A stretch of DNA of 64,000 nucleotides from Neckera pumila (lineage: Eukaryota > Streptophyta > Bryopsida > Hypnales > Neckeraceae). The notes below the pieces were generated by a model. That model ran no database searches. It had not been told where the DNA came from and saw only the letters and a list, made by a program, of their open reading frames with translations. The stretch's first letter is position 1, and the number at the start of each line of letters is the position of its first letter. This document shows, piece after piece, positions 22,195 through 34,389 of the stretch. The stretch is taken from assembly GCA_963969595.1 (NCBI GenBank), contig OZ018409.1:41677282-41741281 (forward strand), read 5' to 3'. Position numbers and translations under genes: made by a program.

Positions 22195-23166
22195 AACACT
22201 GGCTATGCTGTGGAATATTGTACATACCCTTGTGGAAGAGTCTTGGGTCATCACTAGGTTGTTTGTATCTTTGGGGCTTACTTAAGTCTTTCTTTTTGAG
22301 CCAGTGCATTTTGTGAAGGCAGGATGAAGTGCGGAGAGATCACGATTTTCTCTCCTTACTCAAAACATGCGATTGCCTTGGTTGCATTAGGTAACATTTT
22401 AAGTGGTTGACTTAGTTTAAAGTCGGTTGGTTTACTTAATGGAAACGGTTTGATTTTGGAAGGTAGTGTAGATGTTGTGTTTGTAGGAGTCATTTGGTGC
22501 AGCTCTTTTTGTCTAGGTGGTCATGACTAAATGACCTCAAACATGAACTTAAATATTATGCTGATCAGGCTATATTTGTGCATTTTCTTCTAGTCATTCA
22601 TTCATTCATTCATTCATTCATTCATCTATCTTACCCTTTCTGTTTTCTCAATCAAAAAAAAACACTCGGTTGAGTTCATGCAAGCAACTTCCAATCAATT
22701 TTCTTCCTATGGTGTATTACCCTCGAGATACGGGCACCCATTGAGCCAGTAAAACCTCGTCCGGAAATTCTACCGCATGGTGGGACAGCCACTGCAAATT
22801 TGACTTATGCTTATCTTGTGGTTTCTTCGCAGGTGCCACTGGCTTCGTCTTCTTTTCATACTGAATGTTATGCTTCGTCTTCTTTTCACTACAGTACTGT
22901 TTCATATAAGGGTTAGGAAACGAATTAATTTACTTTGCTCTTGAAGCGAGCATTTGAGAACTGATTGCTTTTGGGGGAAGCTGAACTCCTTGAAACAGTT
23001 TCGAGTTAATTCGTAGGAAGTAAAATGGAACTGGCATTTGTACAAACTCGTTTCATATGTTTTGGACCTTCACGGAATTACTTACAAATTTTTGAGCTTA
23101 AAACACAGTGGTTACTTAATCTATAAATTCAAAAAGCAAACATTGAAATAAGTTTTATCAATTTTT
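22195..23166. other. 3' flank of the GTPase-like gene
   Basis: Probably includes the 3' UTR. An (ATTC)n microsatellite of about eight units sits at about 22594-22625. No gene seen in the remainder. Confidence 0.5.
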
Positions 23167-24085
23167 TTAACCCCTAAAGTATTTTGACTATATTCTCACC
23201 AAAAATTCTCCAAAACTGCCATTTCTAGTACAAGGACCAAAATTTTGAAATATATCACTTTTGGACACATATATCCATAGAATCTTGTAGTACTCTGGTA
23301 TGAGAAGATGTGGAAAAAAAAATTTAGAATTTTTCACCAAGTAAATTGCAAGGTATTAGCATTTGAAGTGACAAAAATCTTTGTTTGGTCCTACAAAAAA
23401 ATAGGCAGCTGCAATTCAGAAGGTCAAATCATTATGAAAAAATTTCCCAAATGGTTGTGCTTCTTTGGATTCATTCTTCAAGGGAAAACTTTCAGATCAT
23501 TTGGAATTGTACAACATATAGGAAAAAAATAGTACGGAGTAAGTAGAAAGAAGTAGATAATGATCAAAATACTAAATTGTTGAGAATTTTGTTTTGAAAC
23601 TGAAAAATGCTGATCCCAATGGTTGTATGTTGTTATAAACAATCGACATTCTATGATTTTTTTTTTTCAAAAAATATTGAAAATTAAGTAAAATAAAGAG
23701 CTTCAAAGTTTATTTTAGAGTCAAGGATCCATAACTGCGCACAAACTAAAACTCCTCATAGCTTTTGACTCATTGATCAAAATGTAATGATTCAAGACTT
23801 TCCACGTATATATAAATCTAATAAACCAATTTCAAATTTTTATTTAAAGAAAAAGTGATTTTTCTGATCTGCCCGGACTGCCCGAGTTGAGAAACAAACT
23901 ACATATCATGCAATAACTTTTTACTCATATTTCCAAATGTCCTAAAATTTTGTGCATATGAAAGATATTCTTTGTCCCCACCTTCTATTAAAGTTTTAGT
24001 CCAAACTATAGAAATCTCTAGTCACACGTATCTGTCCAAAATTTTTATGTTGCCAAAAAACACATGTTGGTCTTTTAGTGGTTAA
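23167..24085. mobile_element. C-family TTAA element, copy C2 (type I)
   Basis: Starts TTAACCCCTAAAG and ends CTTTTAGTGGTTAA. Collinear with C1 but diverged, including one substitution in the right terminus. 919 bp, non-coding. Confidence 0.75.
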
Positions 24086-25980
24086 AAATTATAACCATAC
24101 AAATTCAAAGCAGACATGTTAGAGATCACATAAGAAAAAGAAATAGCACAATATCACTTATAAATTTGATGATTATAATGTTCGATAATGGAAACCCTAA
24201 AAATTGTGAATAAATGTTGAAGTCTTTCAAAATTCTTTTCATTTGTTAAATCTAAGAAATTGGTCACCAAAAAAATATGAGGTTCAATGGCATTCTATGT
24301 ATAAGCCAAATTAATTACGGCTTCTCAAAATCTACTCTGCAGTTTTTGTAAATAAATTTCTAATGCATTTTTTTCCAAAATAATTTGTAGTTTACACTCA
24401 TTTCTCAGAATGTTGGAGACCAAGAAATCAAGATTTGCAATGGACACCCTTGCACGCAATTGTAAAAGTAGCATATCTCCAAAATTTCAGATCTAAAATG
24501 AATATAGAACAAAAGATATTCAAAAAAAAGAGTGAGTTGAAAATTTTGAAAAAGAACACAAACTTTGACATTTTAATTTGTAAAAAATAGGAAAAATAAT
24601 TTTCAAAGAAAATAAAAATATAACATTTGGGAAGACTTCATGATGAAGAGATTTAACCAAAAAAGTTTATCTTAAATCCATCTTAAATAATGCATAAGAG
24701 AGCCTTCTTTGCATGGATGTAGACAACTCAAAATAAAATATTTTTGAATGCCCCTTGGTAGAAATATGATTTCCTACTATGGAAATAGACCATAGAAATT
24801 GCAGCTCTAAATCATAAAATTTGGGGACTCCTCTTTACTCAAAACCCCTAAATTGCAAAACGTGACAAATTAGCTAAATTTAAATTTAAATATAAAATGA
24901 TTTTTAAAAAAATTCTGAAAAATATGAGATATGATTAACCTCAAGACATAATCTCCAATAAAAAAAAGTCAACTTCATGCAAGTTATGCTTCAAAAGTTA
25001 TCGCGAAAAGAAGCTTCCACAAACTCCTTGTAACAATTCCCCAGGAATGGTGTTTCTTGCATTGACCTTGTAATTCTTTCTCCAACATCTAATGTATTTG
25101 AGGCTCATTTCCAAGAACCCTCTATACTATGGGAAGTCAAGATTGCAATAGACATCCTTGCACAAAATCTTGAATAGAAAAATCATAATTAGTCATTTTC
25201 AAAATTGGATTTTTGATGCTAAAACTAGACTTTAGAAAGTATTTTTCAAAAATATGAATTACTAAAACTAGCAACTTAGTTGGATTTTTTTAAACTTTAA
25301 AGTATTGTTGACACCAAAATCTGGTGCCTCAAGCATTTAGGAATAAACAACATTCAAGTGCAAATAAGAGATCAATTAAGCAATGAAGGTTGAACCAATA
25401 AGTAACTAATTCTAAATAAAGAAGGATCTATTGCGGCCATGTGAACCAAATGCCACAAAACAAAGCCCTTGCACTCCTTCATGTATAGAGCTTTCTATTC
25501 ATGTTAGTTTTGTGGTGTTTAGACCTACAGTGTGAAAGCTATGTATTTTTTTAAATTAAAAAATTGAATTAAGTAATGTTTTATTTTAGAAAAAACATTA
25601 ATTTCATATTGCATGTCCAAACGCCAAAAAACAAGCACTTGCACTCCTTCGTGCATAAAGCTTTCTATTTGAATTTTATTAGTACACAACCTCTCACTGT
25701 AACAAAGCCCTTAGTTGCACTTCTTCGTGCATAAAAAATTTATTTTTGAATTAAAAAACTAAGAGTATCTATTTGTTACTTTTATTTTTGTTGTGGCAAC
25801 GACAGAGGGCACACAAAATGTTCTTAAAATAACTTTTGAACTTCAATTTCAGCAACAATTTCAGCTCTGTACTTGTAATTTTTCCTTGGCATGGCGTAGC
25901 ATGGGGACGGCTCAAGTGCATGGAGCCCTCTTCCAGCCAGCACCAATAACTCGGCAATTTGCCAGGTGGATGGCGGATGC
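24086..25980. other. AT-rich intergenic, old repeat debris
   Basis: No gene. Segments at about 24100-24420 and 25080-25160 resemble the interior of C3 (39928-40572) in inverted orientation, for example GAGGCTCATTTCCAAGA. Likely decayed TTAA-family or related elements. Confidence 0.45.
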
Positions 25981-26270
25981 CAAGTATTTGTAATTTGGAA
26001 CTGGATATGAATAGAAATATTGAAAACTCTAAGTATTTATATGTGAGGGTACATGTGAATTAAAATTTCCAAAATCATTAGTACTTATAATTTGGAATTG
26101 GATATGAATGGAAAGTTCAAAAATTATTTGTCTTTATAATTTGGAAGTACATATAAATGGAATTTTGAAAATGATTAGTATTTATAATTTGGAAATGGAT
26201 ATGAATGGAAATTTTGAAAATGACAAATATTTCTAATTTGGAACTACATATGAATTCAAATTATGAGAAT
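25981..26270. repeat. 48-bp minisatellite, about 6 copies
   Basis: Units contain TATTTATAATTTGGAA followed alternately by TGGATATGAATGGAA or a TACATATGAAT variant, then TTTTGAAAATGA. Spacing is about 48 bp. Confidence 0.75.
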
Positions 26271-27514
26271 TGATCATTTTGAGCTAGATCATAATGAAAA
26301 TGTAAAAATGATTAGTATTTGCCTGGCAATGGTCTAAGCGCTTGTGCCATCCCTCCCGAAGAGGGGAGATGGAAGGGCCCAGATGGAACCCATTATTGAA
26401 ACAAACCAAGTCCAAAAAAACCCTTGGTACTTATAATTCTTTTAAAGGCCGTAAATTTATTTATTTCTTAATTGTTTTTTCCATGTTGTTGAATAAGGAC
26501 ATATATACAATTTCACTATTCAGATTTGTGTTATATGAATTTTTGAAATGTACAGAATGTCTGCAATTTTGTCTAGTCTATATGCAAGTTTGAAGACCTT
26601 CTGGCATTGCAAGAATTTTTCCAGTGCCTTCTACTACTCCAATTTGTTTGAAAATCCTTCCACATATATCTAACATGGTCTCCTACATGGAGAAATTAAA
26701 GCTCAGCATTGTGTAGAGCAAGTAGTCAAAGTCAGTTGAAACTATACGGTAGTACTCAAAAAAACTTTTTTTCCAACTTGGAAAGCTCATAATTCCAATC
26801 TGTGTGGTCAAACTTGATGAATTTTTACCACATGATCTCAAACAAGTGAAGTACAAGATCCTTTGGTTACTTTCAAAAAACAAAAAATTGTTTTTTTTGG
26901 TGAATGTAGCAGAATTGGTAGTTTTGAGTGTTTTTTGGCAAAAAATTGACCTTTGTCCTTTAGGGGCTAAGTCCTTGACTAGTTAGGGAGGTGTCGTTAA
27001 TATTGCTAGAATCTTTTGAACATGGTAGGTTTGTGAAGTTCGTTGAGTGCTAATAGAGAATGTAACCATATAGAATAGATGTTTATGCATGTACTTTGCT
27101 AATTCTCTTAGGAGAGAGGCATGATCTACCATTGAATTTGGGAGAAAATAGAGAAAAAAGTCAGTGTATAGTAGAGTGTGCACATGGCAATACAAGAATT
27201 GTTGACATACACAACTAGTCAGCTAGTATAAATGGAAACGACAATGAATTGTAGACATACTTTGGATTCAAAGAAGTTGCACTTGAAGTAACTAGTCTAT
27301 TGGAAATAACATTAGAAAACAAGGTTTGATATCCAAAGTACAAGGTTTATACATGTGCTATTGTTTGGATATATAGAAATTTTTCCTTATTCTGCATACA
27401 AAATTATAGGTGTTGCATTTTCTATTGATTCTAATGCGTAAGTAATATTTGGGTGGATGCAAGAAACACTTAAAGTATTTGTCACACCCTAGTTTTTTAT
27501 TTTGTTTTTGGCCA
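26271..27514. other. Intergenic with one degenerate C-family end
   Basis: About 26770-26970 matches the C-family right half (AATTTTTACCACATGATCT, then GTCCTTTAGGGGCTAA), with the terminal TTAA mutated to CTAA. The left end is not recognisable. No gene. Confidence 0.5.
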
Positions 27515-28460
27515 TAAATTGTTTGTTTTAGCTCCAAATGACTTAAGAAAGCTACTCATAACCATTATACACCTATTCCAATTTTTCAAGATTTTCCAAA
27601 AATAATTTACTGTTTTTAAACAGCCTCAATAATTTCTCACAATGGATGATTTAGAAGGGGTTCACACTTCTTTTAACCCAAAAAAACAAATTTTGAGCTA
27701 CAATTTGGAGAAAATGGTCTTTGAATAGACTTATAGCTATAGTCCAAAGGATTTTTAAAAATACCTATTTTTATGTGGTGTAGAAGTCCACAAAAATAGC
27801 TTCTTTTTGCATTATTTTCAAAGGTTTGAAACATTATTTTGGTGAGTTTTTGGGTCAAATCCCATCACCAAAAAGTTTTCTCAAATGGACAGTTTTTAGA
27901 TTTTTTTTAAAAAGCTTCCTATTTTTTACAAATTAAAATGTCAAAAGTGGTATTTTCTTCACCGACTCTAGGGTGAATTCTATGTCCAAAACTCTAGTGA
28001 AAAATATACCGCTTTTGACCTTTTAAATTGAAAAAAAATAGTATTAATTTTTTTTTTAAATCTAAAAGTTGTTCATCTAAGAAAACTTTTTGGTGATGGA
28101 TTTTGACCAAATAATGCACCAAAGTAATATTGCATACCTTTGGAAAAAAGTGCAGCAAAGAGCTCTCTTTGTGGACTTGTACACCATATAAAAATAAGTA
28201 TTTTTAAAATTCATTTGAGCAGTAGCTATAAGTCTATTAGAAGACCATTCTCTCCAAATTCCAGCTTAAAACTCGTTTTTTTGGATTAAACCCCCTAAAT
28301 CACCCATTGTGAGAAATTATCAAGGCTGTTTAAAAATAGTAAATTATTTTTGAAAAATCTTGAAAAATAGGGAAAGGTGTATAATAGTTATGAGTAGCTT
28401 TCCTATAAATTTTGAGTCATTTGGACCTAAAACACAAAAGTTATGATTAAAAAAAACCAA
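27515..28460. repeat. 0.9-kb inverted repeat (foldback)
   Basis: Arms of about 450 bp (about 27515-27970 and 28005-28460) are reverse complements with roughly 80-85% identity by eye. Examples are GCTACTCATAACCATTATAC and its complement, and ATTTCTCACAATGG and its complement. Centre near 27990. No coding capacity and no clear target duplication. Confidence 0.75.
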
Positions 28461-31400
28461 AACCAAAAATTTGACAGAATGCAAGAAATGGTACAAGTGT
28501 TTCTTTCATTCACCCATTAATAGAGGTAAATCTAATGTTGGTTTGCTACAATTTTGATTGTCCCCACAAAGACCTTGGAAATTAACCTTAAACGTCTAGA
28601 ACTATGATATATAGTTGGATGTGCAATATTTCTTTGTGACACTCTTCTTTTTGAAAGACTGTAGGCCACTACAACTGTCTTTTCATCCCATCCCTCCTAA
28701 AAGTAGTACTAAATTCTAAGATCTTGCCACAATTTGTGCATAAAAAGATGGTAGCAGAAACCTCTACCATCTTTTTTACTTCTTTCTAAGTATTGTACTG
28801 TATAATGACAATCCGACATGGTGTATCCTCTAAGTCTCACTTCACCAAATGATTCCTTACAAAAAAATCACTGACTTCTATTACTAAATTCATGTCAATG
28901 TCTTTCCGAATTGCCAATTTTTTGTGATTCAAAAACTTTGGAAACCACTTTCTCATCGCCTAAGACTTTAGCTTAGAAGGATGTTGCAAACGTTTTGTAT
29001 CCTTTGGATGGTCAACTAGGCTTTGTGCATATTGAAGAGTGGATAATTTTCATTCAATTATTTGTATACAACATCATTGAATTAAGCTCAAGACATTTGA
29101 GTTGTTTTTAGATTTTTTATAGGTTAGTTTATCAAAAGAATGGTACACTATCCATTGTATTTCAAAACTTTGAGCTTTTATTCCTTAAGACTTGATTTTG
29201 ACATTCAAAATAATCACTTTTGCTTTTGAGCAATGGTAACAAAATAAAGCTTCTAAAGTATAATTTCTATACCACTTAAAAATTTGAAAAAGTTCTTAAA
29301 ATAAGCATTTTATTGAAGGTTGAGGTTGACAGTCTATAATTGCATTTTAAATATAGAATGACATGAATTTTTCTTAGAATACAATATTCTACATTATAAT
29401 TTTTTTTTATTATGAAAATTTTAGACATTTGAGATATGATTTGTAATTAATATGAATTTTCTTTATTTTCTTTTCAAAAATTTGTGGTAATTTGAAATTT
29501 ATAAAAAGGATTTAATAATTTTATGACAAATTTTTGACATGTGATTTCATGTTTGAAAATAAAACCAAAAAAAAACCCAGTCATAAATAGAAAAGAAATT
29601 GAGGATATTGAATGAGGGACTTTTAAGTTTGGTTACACAATTATAGACTTTGTTTAAAGGATGAAGCACTTGAATGAACATTAACTCTCAATAGAGTCAG
29701 ATTTCCAGTAGAGTCTTTTCCATCCATGCTCAAGAGCTCATACTAATAGAGTGTTTTTTTACGTATTCATAGATGCATTTTTGTATTTGAAGCTAGAAGT
29801 ATTTCTACTTATTTATTGGAATATTAGAGTTTAGGCGTCTATACAAATTTGATATAATATATGCATGCAACTTTTGGCATGTATAAATATTAGTATTTTT
29901 ACTACTAATTAAAATTAAATTAAATTAAATTTTCAGGTTTTAATGTATTTAGGTTGTCTTACTTTAAAAAACAAATTAAAAAATGAACTTGGTTTCTAAC
30001 CATTAAAATAAAGATTCAAGATTATTTTAAATTCAAGTTCAAAAAAACCATAAAACATATATGTAAGGTAAATAGACAAATTTGTGATCTCCACTTCCGT
30101 AATATGTACATTTAAAAAAAATTCAAAACCTAAATCTAAAATAATCATATTTAGTTGTCTTATGAGATTTGTACCACATAATTAAGAGAAGAATGACAAC
30201 CTAGATTTAGATTTTGAAATGAAGCTGGGATATACATTGCGATAAAATTAGATAGGAATTGCATCCACGTGTGTAATTACTTTAATTGAGTGTTTAGTTT
30301 TGTTCAAAACATTCAATCATTTATTGGTTAAGTAACTACACCTATTATTGGTTATTCTTATTCCATATCAAGCATTGATGTCCATCTTTGAGCAATTTAA
30401 ATATAGATAGGAATTAGGAAAAGAAATATGTGCCTCTATTTGAACCTTGAATCAACTGGCCTTTTGCAATGGTCATTACCAATACAAGTATCTATTGATG
30501 GGATGTATGAGCATTCCTTGATTCATTGAAAGAGTCATCTATCAAAGTCTTTATATACTAGGTGGCCTTCTGGGGTTGCTTTTTGAAAGAGGAGGTCAAT
30601 GGCTAAGGTAATCAATTAAAAATATCAAATTCTTGAATGAATAGGTGCATTCTTTGAATGTCATTTATTGGAAATGAATAGGTGCATTCTTGAATGTGAT
30701 TTATTGGACACATTTAATCCTCCATAGCAATTGAAGGTTAACCCTTGTAGATGTATGCTTCACCATATTTAATTCTTAGAATATAAATTGTGCATTAAAA
30801 TATGGTAAGACATACACCATTGGATTGACAATTCAGTAATTAGCATCTTTATTTACGTGTTATTTTAATCCTAAAAGGATGAGATCTATCACCAAGGCAC
30901 ATTGCCCTATTGTAAATAATTTGATTTTCAGAACAATAGGTGCATTCTTCATTACTATAGTAATCATGAAAGTCATCCGTAGGCCACTTTTTGGTCTTTG
31001 CAGTATTTCAGGGTTATTTAAACCTGATTATGGTCAAATATAATACCATACATTTAGAACACGAGACCATTTTGCAATTTTTGAGACATATAGGAGATGC
31101 AACAATTATTCAAATTGGAAGTGCCATGTGTCATTGAATCCAACTCAATATCGGTTCAAAATTTTGTCACTATTTGTACAATTTCATTCATATGCCTTTT
31201 ATATCAAATACATTTAAAAAAATCATTTTGCGTACAATTCATAATTAGAGGATACTTCCACACTTTAAACCTTGCCTTAATTCCTAATTGCCTAAGGACT
31301 TTTTGAGCTTCTTAATATTTGCTCAAAAATAAACAAAAAGACCAAATTTTGATAAGTTTTATCAATTTTATTATAATTATAACTATACGAATTCAAACTA

Positions 31401-33180
31401 GACATGTTGTTGATCACATAGGAAAAGAAAATTCAATGTTACCACTTATGGATTGAAGAGGATGTTAAAACTATAAAAGAAATTTGAAGTCTTTCAATCG
31501 TCTTTTTACATGTCAAATCCAAAATTGAGGTCATGGAAAAACTATAAGGTTAAAGGTTATACTATAACATGTATAAGGCCATAATTGATTACAACAGATT
31601 CTCAAAATTTACTCTATAATTTTTTTAAATGGATTTCAATTTGATTTTTTCACCAAAGTATTGTATGTGAGGCACATTTCTTAGAGACTTTAACACTAAA
31701 AACATCAAGATTTGCAACAAATATCCTTGCACAAAATCCTCAATAGGAAAACTACAAACAATTTTTTTTCAAGAATTGGATGTTTGATGCTAAAATATAC
31801 TTTAAAGGATATTCAACTAAAAAATAAAAAATAAAAAAATCATACTTTGGTAAGATTTTATTTAACCCTGAAATGATGATCTAGTCACCATGGAAATCAT
31901 CCATTTTGATGTGGAGTGTGGATTGTTAGCTTAAGAACCCAAAAAACACTCATGGAAGTTAAACCAATGTGCAAGACCTCTGGCATTTTTGCACAAAATT
32001 TCAATAATAACATTTGCGATTCTATTTTAAATAGAAAGATTCTTTCTCATCCATCAATCACTTTTCAGCCATAGTATTTTCTCAAAGGTTAACTTCAAAG
32101 TTCAGTCAATATGAGGGCTTTTTTTTTCATTTTTTATGAAGTGCCAAAGTGGCAATATAAAATATTATAGTGGTGCTTCAAATTTCAACATTCATCTACA
32201 TATTAGATAGGGAATATCACATTAGCACATATCACATGTCCAAAATTCTATTTTCATCCACAACCTGGCGATTTCATCCAAGATTTTTTTTAATTCTAAG
32301 TTTTATGGCAAGAAACATTATGGTTTGTTGCCATTTATTAGCCAAATTATTTGTTTTGGATGCAATCTGACACTAGAAAGCCAAAAAGAAAGGCCCTGCT
32401 CGACAATACAACATGGAGCCTTCAGTTGGGCATTTAGGTGTTCAAGGATTAAGGCCTACCTCAATCTCCAAACTCTTCAATTGTCTATGGATAAGACTTC
32501 ATAAGGTAATCACACCTAAAATTGCACAAATAAGCTCTATGGAGTGACCAATATGCTCTAGAAAACAAACAACAATTTTTGTATATAGGTGAAGGATTGT
32601 GAATCAAAATGCAAGTGGTTCTATAATTTGAGGTCGCATTGTGAATTCGTTACAAATTTTCAAAAATGCAAAGTGCAAGGTGCTAAAAGTGTCATGTAGG
32701 TGATGCCAAAATCCATTTGATGCACACGGAGAAAAGACACTAGTAGTTTATAACATGTCATAGACAAGAAGTTAAATCAATATAAAGTAAACCCAAAATG
32801 CACCACTTGTGAGGTTGCCACCTCTATATTGCTATTACTTGAACTGCACATTATTAGAAATAGGCCTTAACTTCACCTTACACTTGTCCTCGTAATGTGC
32901 ACTATTTTTGGGTATCCTCTCTATTCATTTTTCCTTCAAAATCGGTGTCAATTTTGAGAAGTGGTTCATTTTAGGTGTAGTTAGAGCATCTCCTACAACC
33001 CTCTCAATAGTAAGGCTCCTTCAATTGAGATCCATCCAATATAGAGGGGATGGACACTTGTATCCTGGACAGTGCAACTCCCTAAAATATACTTCCAACC
33101 AATTACAAATCACAAAACCTGCAAAAGCAATAAATAAGCTATCATTTTTTATGATGACTTGCTAATTCCGAGAGTATATA
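28461..33180. other. AT-rich intergenic, no gene seen
   Basis: Long low-complexity stretch. About 31320-31870 resembles C3 and the 24.1-25.4 kb debris (for example a shared CTAGACATGTT-GATCACATAGGAAAAGAAAA segment in degenerate form). No intact terminus, ORF with a domain, or RNA gene recognised. Confidence 0.5.
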
Positions 33181-34389
33181 GTGTATAGAGGGGTTAGGGA
33201 CCCCTTCAAATACGGCCTTATTTTGCTTGGGGTTTTTTTGGAGGGCTGCAGGAGATAGTCTTCCGGCATTTCTGTCCCTTTGTGTGGTTTCAAACTCTCA
33301 CCCCCACCTTTGTATCAACAGCGAGAGAAGCAGTCCCCAGGGCCTGGACAAGTGGCAAGTCCATTGTGCTCATGCCCATCACCCCACTAGAATCCCACCT
33401 GGCACTTGCCATCTGGCATCATTTATCCCAGAAACCCCCACGTGGCGCCATCCCATCCCCCTTCACACTCCCTGCCTACCATTTACTTACCCAGGATTGC
33501 AAAGAGAGACCAGGTGAGGGACTGGACTGCCTTCCAAACACTTGAACGACAAATACTGTAATCACTGGATTTGCCAAGCCCTTGCACTGTACTGTATATC
33601 TTTACGAGAGGCTGCAGTTGGGTTTCGCCAATTGGCTGAGTGATTCCAGTGGTAAGCAATTCGCACAATTTGCACACTTGCACAATTTGTAGAGATTGCA
33701 GAATGTGCAGAATGTGCAAAATGGGGAGAATGGGGAGAATTTGAAGTGGGGGTGTTTTTTGGGTCGAAGTTTCGTTGGATATATTATTTGGGAGAGGTTT
33801 CGGTTTGGATTTGAGTGAGGTGCAATTGGGTTTTAAGGTCGACGTCATTGGAAAGAGTTTTTTCGGAACCGTAATGGCTTTACAATTGAGCTTTTAGCGA
33901 CTGGGGGGTGAGTCAAACTTTCGCATACGTGATACATCTTATCTGACTTGTGACTTTTCTTTCAATTTGGGGAAATTAAGCTTTCAAGGATCTAAGTCGT
34001 CCCTCATGGTTGTTTAGCCAGGTCATTTGGAGAGCTTCTTTTTGTAAAATTATATCAATTTTGTGTCCAATATATGTGCAATGTTCTTCGCTGATATCAA
34101 AATTTCGTTCCCATTTGGCGACTGGTGGGTGATTCAAAGCTTCGCATATATTTGATGCTGTGGTGTTTATTTGAAAACTTGGGGAAATTTAGCTCTGAAG
34201 GACCTGAGTTGGGCCTCATGATTGTTAAGCTAGGTCATTTGGAGAGCTTCGGTAGTTATTGTTAATTTATGAATTCTGATATCATTGTACGTGCAATGTT
34301 CTTCAATGATATCAAATTTCGTCTGCATTTGAATTTGTGATTTTTCACAATCGTTTCATAACCATGAATCCGTGGTCCAGTAGGCGATA
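33181..34389 (+). promoter_or_regulatory. 5' region of the IQ/membrane protein gene
   Basis: GC rises from about 33240. A low-complexity stretch at about 33655-33745 repeats TTGCACAATTTGCA- and AGAATGTGC/GGGGAGAAT-type units. Two copies of dispersed repeat G lie at about 34005-34115 and 34205-34320 (GTCATTTGGAGAGCTTC ... GCAATGTTCTTC), so part of this stretch is probably a 5' UTR intron. The promoter itself was not located. Confidence 0.4.
34005..34320 (+). repeat. Dispersed intronic repeat G, copies 2 and 3
   Basis: Two tandem-like copies, each with AGGTCATTTGGAGAGCTTC, then GTGCAATGTTCTTC and GATATCAAA. Related to the copies at 4745-4855, 35505-35625 and 36690-36800. Confidence 0.6.
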
